The position numbers and the translations under genes were made by a program. A stretch of DNA of 64,000 nt from Schistocerca nitens (lineage: Eukaryota; Arthropoda; Insecta; Orthoptera; Acrididae), in contig NC_064615.1 of assembly GCF_023898315.1 (NCBI RefSeq), positions 735,861,450 through 735,925,449 on the forward strand, given 5' to 3'. This document shows positions 13,658 to 25,182 of this stretch, one piece after another. The notes beneath the pieces were generated by a model. The model saw only the letters and a list, made by a program, of their open reading frames with translations, did no database searches and was not told where the DNA came from. Numbering within the stretch: position 1 is the stretch's first letter; each line of letters opens with the position of its first letter.

Positions 13658-14942
13658 ACAAGGGAAACGCCCCATGGCACCCCCATCAGATTTAGTGGTA
13701 ACAGGGCCAAGTGGACAGCCCATCAAAAACTGAACACAGATAAAGCATGATAACAGGAAGAAGATGTACTGAGTTGTGAAAAGGAAGGCAAAATAGAAAC
13801 AGCGAACGTTTCAAGAACAAGAAGTGCAAGATGGAACAGCCAGCAAGAAAAATGGCGTCGTGGTTAAGTGCTTACAGTGTCGACCTGCCAACAAGGAGAG
13901 CCTTGTGCAAACCTCCCTGATGCCACTTTTTTCCGCTATCCGCTTTATCTAAATTTGTCACTGTTTCTTGGTGTAACTTCCGTTTGCAGTAGCGAGGTGT
14001 AGGGTAGGGGCCTATAATGAAAGTTGATTCTGCACAACTACTCTGTTAGCAGCCGAAAGGAAGTGTCTTTCGTATGGGAACCTCGAACCATTAATAAAAA
14101 GGCGACAAATCAACTGAATCCTCCACTGGAAAACCTGTCTGGTGTGTCATACAAGGCATTCGTGACAGTACGTGTGTCATTCATAGGAACGTTCTTACCG
14201 ACGCACCTAATTTTACGACTGGTAAGTGAGTGAGATGTGCCTCGTTGCCCCATGTAGGTGTTCGTATGAATGCGAATGTGGTCACTCCCAAGGAAATAAT
14301 GAAAACGTAATAGTTTGTCACATAACCTACCACAAACGATCGCAATAGTTTCATAGTCATGCATTTGTTCTGTGCTCTATCAAAACATAGGCTTTTAACG
14401 TTTCTAAAGTTGCTCTCCGTTTTGGATTCTTGACTCATGAATTCCTTTGTTGTAACATAGTTCACACCCGCTTATTTGTTTTTTTCACTCTGTGACACGT
14501 CTTTGTGGTATCTCGCCTGCTCTCATTATTCATTACATTTACGTGCAACGGTAACGTATTCTTACCGCATGACTCATTCTATAACCAGTGTAGTATGACA
14601 ACTGCCAAGACTATAGAAAGAGAAAAAAAAAACATTTCAATGACCAGATGAACAGTTCATAATGCTGTGGAACACAAAAATAAATGGCATAAAAAAGCTT
14701 CAAACACGGCTTGCCCGATTAGCAGTCCGACACTACGACCACTTACCCTCGCCGTCGTTGCTGTCTCAGGCTAATGTTTATTGCACTCCTTGTTCATGGA
14801 CCGTTCACTCTTTCTACTTTCCTGTTTTTGACAGTTCAGTACACCTTCTTCCTGATTTCGTGATTGATCAGTTTTTGACGTACTATCAACTGGGCCATCT
14901 TACCACTAAATCTGAGGGTGTGCGATTGGGAGATTCCCTTGT
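13658..14942. mobile_element. Non-autonomous DNA element with long terminal inverted repeats
   Basis: The left end ACAAGGGAAACGCCCCATGG and the right end, reversed (ACAAGGGAATCTCCCAATCG), open inverted repeats that continue for roughly 80-90 bp, including CAGATTTAGTGGTAA on both sides and CAAAAACTGA further in. The interior has no transposase frame. I recognise a similar repeat as abundant in grasshopper sequence, from memory only. No convincing target-site duplication is visible, so the superfamily is undetermined. Confidence 0.8.
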
Positions 14943-15077
14943 GAGTTGTTGTCGTTGCATTATCTTTACTGATGTACGTGTTTCTGCCCCTGTAATACTT
15001 ATCAAAACTGTGTGAAGCTGCATTATTATAACTGGAGCATATTGTCAGTATGTCGACGAGACTGATGTGTAATCATA

Positions 15078-16499
15078 CACTCCTGGAAATGGAAAAAAGA
15101 ACACATTGACACCGGTGTGTCAGACCCACCATACTTGCTCCGGACACTGCGCTAGGGCTGTACAAGCAATGATCACACGCACGGCACAGCGGACACACCA
15201 GGAACCGCGGTGTTGGCCGTCGAATGGCGCTAGCTGCGCAGCATTTGTGCACCGCCGCCGTCAGTGTCAGCCAGTTTTCCGTGGCATACGGAGCTCCATC
15301 GCAGTCTTTAACACTGGTAGCATGCCGCGACAGCGTGGACGTGAACCGTATGTGCAGTTGACGGACTTTGAGCGAGGGCGTATAGTGGGCATGCGGGAGG
15401 CCGGGTGGATGTACCGCCGAATTGCTCAACACGTGGGGCGTGAGGTCTCCACAATACATCGATGTTGTCGCCAGTGGTCGGCGGAAGGTGCACGTGCCCG
15501 TCGACCTGGGACCGGACCGCAGCGACGCACGGATGCACGCCAAGACCGTAGGATCCTACGCAGTGCCGTAGGGGACCGCACCGCCACTTCCCAGCAAATT
15601 AGGGACACTGTTGCTCCTGGGGTATCGGCGAGGACCATTCGCAACCGTCTCCATGAAGCTGGGCTACGGTCCCGCACACCGTTAGGCCGTCTTCCGCTCA
15701 CGCCCCAACATCGTGCAGCCCGCCTCCAGTGGTGTCGCGACAGGCGTGAATGGAGGGACGAATGGAGACGTGTCGTCTTCAGCGATGAGAGTCGCTTCTG
15801 CCTTGGTGCCAATGATGGTCGTATGCGTGTTTGGCGCCGTGCAGGTGAGCGCCACAATCAGGACTGCATACGACCGAGGCACACAGGGCCAACACCCGGC
15901 ATCATGGTGTGGGGAGCGATCTCCTACACTGGCCGTACACCACTGGTGATCGTCGAGGGGACACTGAATAGTGCACGGTACATCCAAACCGTCATCGAAC
16001 CCATCGTTCTACCATTCCTAGACCGGCAAGGGAACTTGCTGTTCCAACAGGACAATGCACGTCCGCATGTATCCCGTGCCACCCAACGTGCTCTAGAAGG
16101 TGTAAGTCATCTACCCTGGCCAGCAAGATCTCCGGATCTGTCCCCCATTGAGCATGTTTGGGACTGGATGAAGCGTCGTCTCACGCGGTCTGCACGTCCA
16201 GCACGAACGCTAGTCCAACTGAGGCGCCAGGTGGAAATGGCATGGCAAGCCGTTCCACAGGACTACATCCAGCATCTCTACGATCGTCTCCATGGGAGAA
16301 TAGCAGCCTGCATTGCTGCGAAAGGTGGATATACACTGTACTAGTGCCGACATTGTGCATGCTCTGTTGCCTGTGTCTATGTGCCTGTGGTTCTGTCGGT
16401 GTGATCATGTGATGTATCTGACCCCAGGAATGTGTCAATAAAGTTTCCCCTTCCTGGGACAATGAATTCACGGTGTTCTTATTTCAGTTTCCAGGAGTG
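15078..16499 (+). mobile_element. Tc1-like transposon with intact ends and open transposase frame
   Basis: The element is bounded by TA dinucleotides (15076-15077 and 16500-16501). The left end CACTCCTGGAAATGGAAAAA and the inverted right end CACTCCTGGAAACTGAAATA agree at about 24 of the first 27 positions by my count. Total length about 1422 bp, typical for Tc1. It carries one transposase gene. A second copy of the family, reversed, is at 63563 to the window end. Its preserved ends and coding frame make it the youngest-looking DNA transposon here. Confidence 0.95.
15322..16344 (+). CDS. Tc1-like transposase, 340 residues, DDE type
   Basis: The frame is open from 15106, but the start at 15322 (MPRQRGREPY) gives 340 residues, the usual Tc1 length, and leaves a 5' leader after the terminal repeat. 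Residues 13-55 form the N-terminal helix-turn-helix (FERGRIVGMREAGW). Residues 57-66 hold a GRPR-like linker (ARARRPGTG). The catalytic domain has SDES (Asp155), then VWRRAGERHN, GIMVWGAISYTGRTPLV, QQDNARPH (Asp244) and SPDLSPIEHVWD (Glu277). There are 32 residues between Asp244 and Glu277, not the 34 usual in Tc1. The enzyme would bind the terminal repeats and cut and paste the element at TA sites. No stop or frameshift is present, so activity is possible but untested. Confidence 0.95.
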   Translation: MPRQRGREPYVQLTDFERGRIVGMREAGWMYRRIAQHVGREVSTIHRCCRQWSAEGARARRPGTGPQRRTDARQDRRILRSAVGDRTATSQQIRDTVAPGVSARTIRNRLHEAGLRSRTPLGRLPLTPQHRAARLQWCRDRREWRDEWRRVVFSDESRFCLGANDGRMRVWRRAGERHNQDCIRPRHTGPTPGIMVWGAISYTGRTPLVIVEGTLNSARYIQTVIEPIVLPFLDRQGNLLFQQDNARPHVSRATQRALEGVSHLPWPARSPDLSPIEHVWDWMKRRLTRSARPARTLVQLRRQVEMAWQAVPQDYIQHLYDRLHGRIAACIAAKGGYTLY

Positions 16500-16501
16500 T
16501 A

Positions 16502-16889
16502 TTTCCGGGACGAACGTAATTTGTATTATTCACATAATGTGGTTCCTTGTGTATAGACTAACTGTTGTACGATCATGCAGACTACTAAATTTACGTTATC
16601 TGAGAATGACAGTTAATTACTATCGAAACTGCTCACGAAATAGACTATTTCATATTAAGCGATCTTGCTTTCTAATATAATAAACTATCAATGAAAATGT
16701 CTCTACTATGAAAGGCGAAACGCGTCTGGAAAAAAAATATTAATACTGCAGCGAGGCAAAGGTGTTTAATTTCTAAAAGAATATTTATATACTTGTTTTT
16801 ATATACTTATATACTTGTTGCAGAATATAGGCCCGCTAACAAGCTTGTAATATACGCTCCTTTCGGCTTCCACTTTCTGCAGCGCCTTG
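16502..16889. other. Unassigned AT-rich spacer
   Basis: I see nothing beyond short direct repeats of TATACTTG around 16789-16817. Confidence 0.4.
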
Positions 16890-17035
16890 TCACGGTCCGT
16901 GCGGTTCGAGCCTTCCGTTGGGCATGGGTGTGTGTGTTGTCCTTAGTGTTAGTTAGTTTAAGTACTGTGTAGGCTTAGGAACCGATGACCTCAGCAGTTT
17001 GGTTCCGTAACACCTTACCACAAATTTCCAATTTC
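16890..17035 (+). mobile_element. Diverged tRNA-derived SINE fragment (family B)
   Basis: The order of parts parallels family A: a degraded B-box region (GTGCGGTTCGAGCCTTCC), the word GGGCATGGGTGTGTGTG, GTCCTTAGTGTTAG, then CCGATGACCTCAGCAGTT. The tail, however, is TTTGGTTCCGTAACACCTTA rather than the CATTTGAACC end. I read this as a 5'-truncated member of a related family. No target-site duplication was found. Confidence 0.7.
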
Positions 17036-18060
17036 CCTTCTGCAGCGCTCCGGCAAAAAATCTTCCTGAACATGTGCCACACGTCAGTATTTTGTCAACT
17101 GTTCCTCCTGTGTCATTATAGTAAACACCAATGTGCAGTCGGTAAAGTATTCACCTTCTGGCACGAAAAACTGTGAATTACGCAATGAATGCCGCGTTTT
17201 GGTTGAGGTTTCTCCTCCTAGATTAATGCACATCTGTCACTTAGGAATGAAAGTGAAGGGGACGCAATCTTTTGCGTAAACTGCACAACAGCGTTTGAAG
17301 TATGGCAAAACTTGTAATTCTTACAGTATTTCGACATAATAAAGAAAGAAGGGCACGAGAGGAATAGAAATGACTATTCAATTGACTCAGCATGGGGCCA
17401 CATATGTTACCCAGAATTTGCACCAGGGGCCAACGAAGTAGAGCCTCGACATTTCTGTACAGTGTCCAAAAAGACATGGCAGGCACATCGTCATTCTAAC
17501 CAACATGCACCGCTCCATTATTGGAATAACAGAGGGCACACGAATTGTTAGAGACGGTCGACAACGAACACAGCAATGCGCCGTTGGAAGCAGGAGTCCC
17601 CTGGAACCAGGGAGCACAGAAGAAATGTGTGCAATGACTCCTATCTAAACTGAAATTGACTAAGGTTTTAGATTCTTTCGCGATGTCGTCTACTGTTAAT
17701 TTGCTGACTGGGGCGCCAAAGACTGACTGCAAAAACTGTTAAATCAATAGACAGTTTTCATTGTTTATAGTTCATAACGGTACTAGAGATAGTAATTTTC
17801 ACCGCATTTTTTTACCATAGATTCATTATTATTTTAGTTAACATAAATGGAGAAACGTTACCGATGACATGAAACAATCTCTTTGCAGAAAGGTAATAGC
17901 CTAAAATTTGGACTAAATAAATAAATACTCGACTGGGTACATATGTTTAAATATCGCTCTTCCAGACACTGTCCTTATATCTCCTACACCTGACGGTGAA
18001 ACGTAGTTCCTGTGCTGACGTGGGTTTGTTACCACACAGGAGGAACACATGCCTCGAGGT
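17036..18060. other. Unassigned 1-kb region
   Basis: Overlapping minus-strand frames at 17241-17732 (76-81 codons) show no motif I recognise. The block could be an old repeat, but no paired ends were found. Confidence 0.35.
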
Positions 18061-19195
18061 GCACTGAGCTGACGTAAGTCATGGGTTACATCCAGATATC
18101 GTGTAGGACCTCCTTTTCCCCGGCGTAATGCAGCTACTTGATGTGGCGCGGAATCAACATGTTGGAAGTCCTCTGCAGTAATACTGAGCCATGCTGTCTC
18201 TGTAGTCATCCATTATTGCGAAAGTGTAGCCAGTCAAGAATTTTGTGCACGAGTGGACCTCTCTACTATGTCACATAAGTATTCGACGGGATTCATGTCG
18301 GGTGATCTGGGAGGCCAAATCATTCGCTCGAATTGTCCAGAATATTCTTCAAACAAATAGAGAACAGCTGCTGATCGATGACGTGGCCCAGTTTCACCCA
18401 TAAAAATTCCATCGTTATTTGAGAACACGAAGTTCATGAATGGTTGCAAATAGCCTCCAAGTAATCATTCCCAGTAAATAATCGGTTCAGTCGGACCAGA
18501 GACCCAGAGCATTCCATTTAACACAGGCCACACCATTATGGAGCCACCATCAGCTTGCAAAGTGCCTTGCTGACAACTTGGGTTCATGGCTTCGCGAGAG
18601 GGTCTACTCCTCACTCGAACCCTACCATCAGCTCTCACTAAGACGTATCTGACCAGGCCGCGGTTTTCTAGTCCTCCAGGGCCCAACCGATATGGTCACG
18701 AGCAATGTCGTGCTGTTAGCAAAGGCACTCGCGTCAGTCGTGCTGCCGTAACCCATTAGCGCCAAATTTCGTAGCATTTTCCTAACGGATACGTTCGTCG
18801 TATGTCCCACGTTGATTCACGCACTGCTGCTTGTCTGTTACCACTGTCAACTCCCCAGCAATTAATTGAAGGCCGTCGGCCACTACGTTCTCCGTGGTGA
18901 GAGGTAATGCCTGAAATTTCTCGGCACACTTTGTCACTGTGGATCTCGGAATATTTAATTCCCTAACGATTTCCGAAATGGAATGTCCCAAGCGTCTAGC
19001 TCCAACAACCATTCCGCGTTCATAGTCTGTCGAGTCCAGTCGTGCGGTCATAATCACGTCGTAAACTTTTTCACATGAATGGCTTCGATACAAATGACAT
19101 CTCTTGCCAATGCACTGGCCTTTTATACCTTGTGTTCGCGATACCACCACTATCTGCTATGTACATATCGCTATCCCATAACTGTCACCTCATAG
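18061..19195 (-). mobile_element. Tc1-like transposon, inactivated by frameshifts
   Basis: Terminal repeats are recognisable: CACTGAGCTGACGTAAGTCA at the left, and ACTATGAGGTGACAGTTATG as the reversed right end. The minus strand encodes, in order, a helix-turn-helix (DYERGMVVGARRLGHSISEI, then RELNIPRSTVTKC), VSVRKMLRNLALMGYGS, an ADGRVRVRSRPSREAMNPS block, GGSIMVWPVLNGM, then NNDGIFMGETGP (equivalent of the second Asp block), MIWPPRSPDMNPVEYLCDI (third acidic residue as NPVEY) and the C-terminal AAWLSITAEDFQHV-like end with KGGPTRYL. The pieces lie in different frames. The region equivalent to the SDES block reads poorly. The family resembles the 12-kb element but is not the same. Confidence 0.88.
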
Positions 19196-19725
19196 TATGT
19201 ATATATATTTTGAGGTACTTCAGCTTTATTTATTTAAGTCGCAGAGGAAAACTAAATGCTTGTACTTGCCTGGAAACGCAGATCTCCTACTGGAGGCTCT
19301 GCATATGGAATGCCTTGAAACCTGTATATGGGATTTCCGGTGTATGTCTGTGACAACCGTCCTCTGAGGGTCCCTTCTTGTGTGTTCACTGTAACGTAGT
19401 CTTGCGCCTGTAACAGAGAAGATCGTTAAAGAGGTATTAACTACAGAGATAAGATGGATAGGTCTTTTCCCAGATACCGGATTCTGGTTGTCCATCCATG
19501 CTTTAAGTCGGATAGCCGGACATCCAGGGACCGGGTATCGGGCCGAACACTTCCACGGAGCATGTCGTAACGCGTGGGTCTGAGAGAACCCAGGGAGGTC
19601 AGGAGTGTACGATAGGACGGATTCAGGTAAATTCGGGCGTCGTCAGTTATGACTGAAGCGAATGGATAACACATCGATTCACATACCTGACTGTTTGATT
19701 TGCTGTGACTTGTGATCACGTTCTA

Positions 19726-21075
19726 CATCTACATCTAGATGACTGCTCTGCAATTTACATTTAAGTGCCTGTCAGAGGTTCATCGAGCCACTTTGACAAT
19801 GATTATTCCTGTTGTGTCTAGACAAGACAGCCTAGACACAATGAGAGGAAGCCGAAAGGCACGCGCTTAAACTCACGCAGTCTGGCGTGAGGTCTGAAAC
19901 AGGATACGGAATGAATGCTATAAAGAAAAGTACGTAGCTTCTGGAATACATAACTTTAATCCACATTTGTAGAACATCGCTCTTGATGATACATTAATAG
20001 AATCTCAATATCAATTGAATACGGCGCCTTGCTAGGTCGTAGCAAATGTAGCTGAAGGCTATCTAACTATCGTCTCGGCAAATGAGAGCGTAGTTGTCAG
20101 TGAACCGTTCCTTGCAAAATCGGCTGTACAACTGGGGCGAGTGCTAGTACGTCTCTCTAGACCTGTCGTGTGGTGGCGCTCGGTCTGCTATCACTGACAG
20201 TGGCGACACGCGGGTCCGACGTATACTAATGGACCGCGGCCGATTTAAAGGCTACCACCTAGCAAGTGTGGTGTCTGGCGGTGACACCACAATTCCAATC
20301 TCAAACAGCGCGCGGAAAAAACGAACCCCTATATCTTTCCGTGTGAGCTCTAATTTCTCTTATTTAATTATGATGATCGTTTCTCCGTATGCAGGTCGGC
20401 GTGAACAAAATATTTTCGTATACAGAGGAGAAAGTTGGTGATTGAAATTATGTGAGAAAATTCCACCCCAATGAAAAACGCTTAAAAAAAAAACAAAAAA
20501 CAAAAAAAAAAAAACGATGTCCACCCCAAATCCTGTAACATGTCAATGACACTCTCCTCCATTTCGCGGTATTACAAAAAGTCCTGTTCTTCTCTGAACC
20601 TTTTCGATGTACTCCGTTAATCCTATCTGATAAGGATTCCAGGCTGCACTGTAGTAGCCCAAAAGAGGACGGATAAGCGTAGTGTAGGCAGCCCCTTTAA
20701 TAGATCTGTTAAATTTTCCGAGTGTTCTGCCAATAAAAGGCAGTCTTTGCTTTGGTGTGTGGAAAAACAACAGTTTCTGTGCTTTTTTTTCAATTTAAGT
20801 TGTTCGTAATTGCAATTCCTGGGAATTTAGTTGAATTTACGGCCTTTAGTTTTGATTGATTTATTGTGTAACGAAAGTTTAACGGATTCCCTTTATCATT
20901 TATGTTGATGACCTCAAACTTTCATTATTTAGGGTCAACTGCCAATTTTTGCACCATGTAGATATCTTTTCTAAATCGTTTAGATATTTGCTTTGGTCTT
21001 CCGATGACTTTACCGGACAATAAACGATATCATCACCCGCAAATTACCTAAGACAGTTGCTTAGATTGTCTCCTA
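19726..21075 (-). pseudogene. CR1-like LINE 3' fragment interrupted by a solo LTR
   Basis: The 3' end is at 19726 with the TACATC-type repeat tail shared by all CR1-like copies here. The minus strand encodes C-terminal reverse-transcriptase pieces, best in 20770-20543: RLPFIGRTLGKFNRSIKG, TLIRPLLGYYSAAWNPYQ. Further upstream is noncoding because of frameshifts. The A-rich tract at 20484-20516 lies within it. Arm 2 lacks this LINE at the equivalent position (near 63285), so it inserted after the arms formed. Confidence 0.85.
19810..20291. mobile_element. Solo LTR with 5-bp target-site duplication
   Basis: The 482-bp segment begins TGTTGTGTCTAGACAAGAC and ends GGCGGTGACACCACA, with TG...CA ends and short inverted termini (TGT/ACA). 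It is flanked by ATTCC on both sides (19805-19809 and 20292-20296). The surrounding CR1 sequence reads continuously across if the block is removed. No internal retroviral-type genes are present, so this is a solo LTR left by recombination. The superfamily (Gypsy, Bel or Copia) cannot be told. Confidence 0.88.
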
Positions 21076-21152
21076 AATCATCTTTCATGTGTTATTGGAG
21101 ATCACTACTGAAAATAATTTGGTAACTGCAAGGTAAATTGGACCAAATGTCC

Positions 21153-22523
21153 ATGGTAAAAATGGTCTCGTGTCTGGAAATATTTTGATTTCAACAGTGA
21201 CATTAAAGTTTTTTGTTTGTTACTTGTGCAGAGTGGCGGAGAAGGAAAAAAAGCAGTTATATACCAAAGCCTCAGCTTATCTTTCATTCTTCTACACTGA
21301 ATTGATTAATTACACTGATGAACAATGTGTTTGTCCTTAGACATCATAATTAATATTGTTAAGTAGTTACTTATTTATCGAATGCTAGATTTAATCAAAC
21401 TTGTTTGAACGCTAGTATACTTTTGTGAAACGTAGTTATAAAAAAAACATTTTAAGTAATAAAGTTACCTAATCCAATGAAATATTTTTTGTCTAACAGG
21501 TATTTCAGTTATGAAAAATCATTTGAAAACTAAATACCCAGATAATTTCTAAGCAATTAATAAAGATAAACGCGCAATCGTACCTACGCCGTCCATCGAC
21601 GTTCCTGGTTCAAGTTCAGTATGAAGAGAAAACCAACTGACTATGTCAGAACCATTTGAAGAAAATGCTCAGGGATGTTAACGACGAAAAAGGCGAAAAA
21701 TATCGTTATTTAATAGCAGAAATGATTGCGCTAGATGACGAACTATTATCTGTCGTAGAAAGGACCGTATTTACAAGACTCCTAAAATAAGTTCTCTCCT
21801 GTTACAAAATGCAAACCATACGTTCATTTCCCAGTGAACTATTCCTGATATCTACGACAGAATCGATGGAAAAACTAAAGAAACGTTTCACGTACTCCAC
21901 TGTTCCTGTAACTTCTGATATTTGGAACCACTTGCATAACAATGGTAGCTTCCTGCATTTCAAACCTAATTGATTGTCTCCTGAATTTCAGCTTGAACAC
22001 GGAGTTATAGCTATAAAGCCTCTTCTAGGTTCTCATACTGGATGAAATATGTAATACTATAGCAGATCCCTACGATACTGATCAAAGCAAAATACACTTA
22101 CTCGTTCATGACAATGACGCTACTGTTTTATCCTTTCTCCTCAGGGGGGTGCAAAAGACGTTGAACGCCCAGCCTGAAGTAACAGTTATGATCACCGCTG
22201 GTAGGGGTCTTGTACTACACTTCAATCATTCGAGCTTAGCTCAAGACAGACTGTTGGCGATTCAAAAGGAGCTAAATTTGCCAGGGCATCAGTTGGTGCA
22301 AGACATTAGCTCGAGGTGGAATTTCACCTTTTATATCGTAGGGCGCCTGTTAGAGCAAGAAGGGGTTGTCTCGATGTATGTGGTTGATAACGAGACGCTT
22401 ACTAATCTGACACCTCATCGGTGGTGTTTGATGGAGCAGTGCGTTAAGGGGTCTGTTACGAAAATGACTGTCAGCTGTCAATTTTTAAATTTTTATCTTA
22501 AATTATTCTCTGCAGTTTTCTGA
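21153..22523 (+). pseudogene. hAT-family transposase (ZBED-like), N-terminal and middle part, arm 1
   Basis: The start region resembles a BED zinc finger, better preserved in the arm 2 copy. After an interruption of about 230 bp, MKNHLKTKYPDNF completes the finger near 21505-21550. Further on, LIAEMIALDDELLSVVERTVFT (about 21700-21770) and the frame 22149-22523 with FNHSSLAQDRLLAIQKEL, QLVQDISSRWNFTFYIV and LLEQEGVVSMYV are characteristic of ZBED1-type hAT transposases (family pattern: QDVSTRWNSTY, LLEQ). Many stops and frame changes separate the pieces, so it is dead. The C-terminal dimerisation domain is missing from this arm. Confidence 0.8.
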
Positions 22524-23560
22524 ACAATAAAATGTTTACTTTGAGGAAGTCGGACCGAAGGAAGCGCCAAAATTACAGGTATTTAAAAGTGGCTGCACAC
22601 AAGATGATACGTACGTCCATATCACGCAGACAGCTATTTTAAGAACGGAATTCGGTTCTCACTTGTTTTTAGTCTCCAGTGTTGTCTTACCTGTGAGAAC
22701 ATACGGTAGCTTCACTTTGGATATACAGAAAGTTAAGTCCTTATTTTGCCACTAACATCTGTGGGATTCGTTTTGGTAGTTCTGTATGGACCTTCATCAA
22801 AAACTGCAAAAAAAATTATGCGTATTTTAGTAGTACAGGAAATCTTTTAATACACAGCAAATTATATCCTTTGAGAAAGGTAGTATTGGCTATCTTCTTT
22901 CATAAAACTTCCACAGGTGAAAACCCATCTCATGTACTCTGCTCATCTGGCAGTGAGTCATGGTTTGACGACCAGAGGGCTATTGTTTAAGGTAAAATCT
23001 TAGACTATAAGCATTCTTTGTCATTTTGTTTAGTGAAAGCTGCCTCAGTAACACAAAATTATTAGAGAGTTTTGGGAACGGATACCAAACACTGTTCTGG
23101 TAGCACCGAATACATTGAAAATAGTCTTCAAATTTCGAACGAGTTAGCCAACCTTAGGTTTTCCGTTACTCATCTGTATCACCTGAGTGAATTGTCAAGG
23201 TGGTTGCTTCAAATCTTCAAATGGCTTACCTCTCTAAGAGCCCATACATTTTGAAAGCCTTTTCTTCCTATAATATGGAGCAGTTAAGAACGTTTCCTCA
23301 CAGGCACATACATTACTAATGGGAGAGCGAAGGGAGGGGAAAGTCATATAAGACAGAAGATTGAAGATAGAGAACGAAGAGCAATGGAGGCATCAAGTGC
23401 TATACATGTGTTGGATGATCTGTATGGGTAACTGATAAACGCCAAGTTAAACTACAGTTCAATTCATGAAATCAGTACTGGTAATAAAAATAACTTACAC
23501 AAAACTTTACAATCAGTTACATTTCTATGTAAATGAGTTCATTATTGAGGAACACACATT
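22524..23560. other. Arm 1 noncoding sequence after the hAT fragment
   Basis: No coding sequence is recognised. The stretch to 22965 matches 61364-61860 reversed; 22970-23200 matches 56960-57191 reversed; 23255-23560 matches 52420-52715 reversed. The join near 23200-23260 is where arm 1 lacks the 4 kb that arm 2 has. Confidence 0.6.
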
Positions 23561-23561
23561 C

Positions 23562-25182
23562 TCAACATCTACATCTACATCTACATGCTTACTCTGCAAT
23601 TCACATTTAAGTGCTTGCCAGAGGGTTCATCGAACCACAATCATACTATCTCTCTACCATTCCACTCCCGAACAGCGCGCGGGAAAAACGAACACCTAAA
23701 CCTTTCTGTTCGAGCTCTGATTTCTCTTATTTTATTTTGATGATCATTCCTACCTATGTAGGTTCGGCTCAACAAAATATTTTCGCATTCGGAAGAGAAA
23801 GTTGGTGACTGAAATTTCGTAAATAGATCTCGCCGCGACGAAAAACGTCTTTGCTTTAATGACTTCCATCCCAACTCGCGTATCATATCTGCCACGCTCT
23901 CTCCCCTATTACGTGATAATACAAAACGAGCTGCCCTTTTTTGCACCCTTTCGATGTCCTCCGTCAATCCCACCTGGTAAGGAGCCCACATCGCGCAGCA
24001 ATATTCTAACAGAGGACGAACGAGTGTAGTGTAAGCTGTCTCTTTAGTGGACTTGTTGCATCTTCTAAGTGTCCTGCCAATGAAACGCAACCTTTGGCTC
24101 GCCTTCCCCACAATATTATCTATGTGGTCTTTCCAACTGAAGTTGTTCGTAATTTTAACATCCAGGTACTTAGTTGAATTGACAGCTTTGAGAATTGTAC
24201 TATTTATCGAGTAATCGAATTCCGACGGATTTCTTTTGGAACTCATGTAGATCACCTCACACTTTTCGTTATTTAGCGTCAACTGCCACCTGCCACACCA
24301 TACAGAAATCTTTTCTAAATCGCTTTGCAACTGATACTGGTCTTCGGATGACCTTACTAGGCGGTAAATTACAGCATCATCATCGAACAACCTAAGAGAG
24401 CTGCTCAGATTGTCACCCAGGTCATTTATATAGATCAGGAACAGCCGAGGTCCCAGGACGCTTCCCTGGGGGAACACATGATATCACTTCAGTTTTACTC
24501 GATGAGTTGACGTCTATTACTACGAACTGCGATCTTCCTGACAGGAAATCACGAATACAGTCGCACAACTGAGACGATACCCCATAGGCCCGCAGCTTGA
24601 TTAGAAGTCGCTTATGAGGAACGGTGTCAAAAGCTTTCCGGAAATCTAGAAATACGGAATCAACTTGAGATCCTCTGTCGATAGCGGCCATTACTTCGTG
24701 TGAATAAAGAACGATGTTTTCTGAAAGCATGCAGATTACGTATCAATAGATCGTTCCCTTCGAGGTGATTAATAATGTTTGAATACAGTATATGCTCCAA
24801 ACCCTACTGCAAACCGACGTCAATGATATAGGTCTGTAGTTCGTTGGACTACTCCTACTACCCTTCTTAAACACTGGTGCGACCTGCGCAATTTTCCAAT
24901 CTATAGGTACAGATCCATCGGTGAGCGAGCAGTTGTATATGATTGCTAAGTAGGGAGCTATTGTATCAGCGTAATCTGAAAGGAACCTAATCGGTATACA
25001 ATCTGGACCTGAAGACTTGCCCGTATCAAGCGATTCGAGTTACTTCGCAACCCCTAAGGTGCCTACTTCTAAGAAACTCATGCTAGCAGCTGTTCGTATT
25101 TCAGATTCTGGAACATTCCATTCGTCTTCCCTGGTGAAGGAATTTCGGAAAACTGCGTTCAATAATTCCGCTTTAGCGGCAC
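23562..25182 (-). pseudogene. CR1-like LINE, 5'-truncated, reverse-transcriptase half
   Basis: The 3' tail of CTACAT repeats is at 23567-23585. The minus frame 24477-23641 (278 codons) carries PQGSVLGPRLFLIYINDLGD, the catalytic box as FDDDAVIYRL (normally FADD), then KYLDVKITNNFSWKDH and TAYTTLVRPLLEYCC, ending in FFPRAVREWNGREIV. The frame 24730-24422 holds motif A (FLDFRKAFDTV). A frameshift near 24475 and changes near 24700-24830 break it. The empty site in arm 2 is at about 52418; CATCT-like direct repeats flank the insertion. Its 5' part is duplicated again at 25602-25951. Confidence 0.92.

Noticed and set aside
15426-15857. 143-codon minus frame and other frames over 15-16.4 kb
   Set aside because: Shadows of the GC-rich Tc1-like transposase gene on the plus strand.
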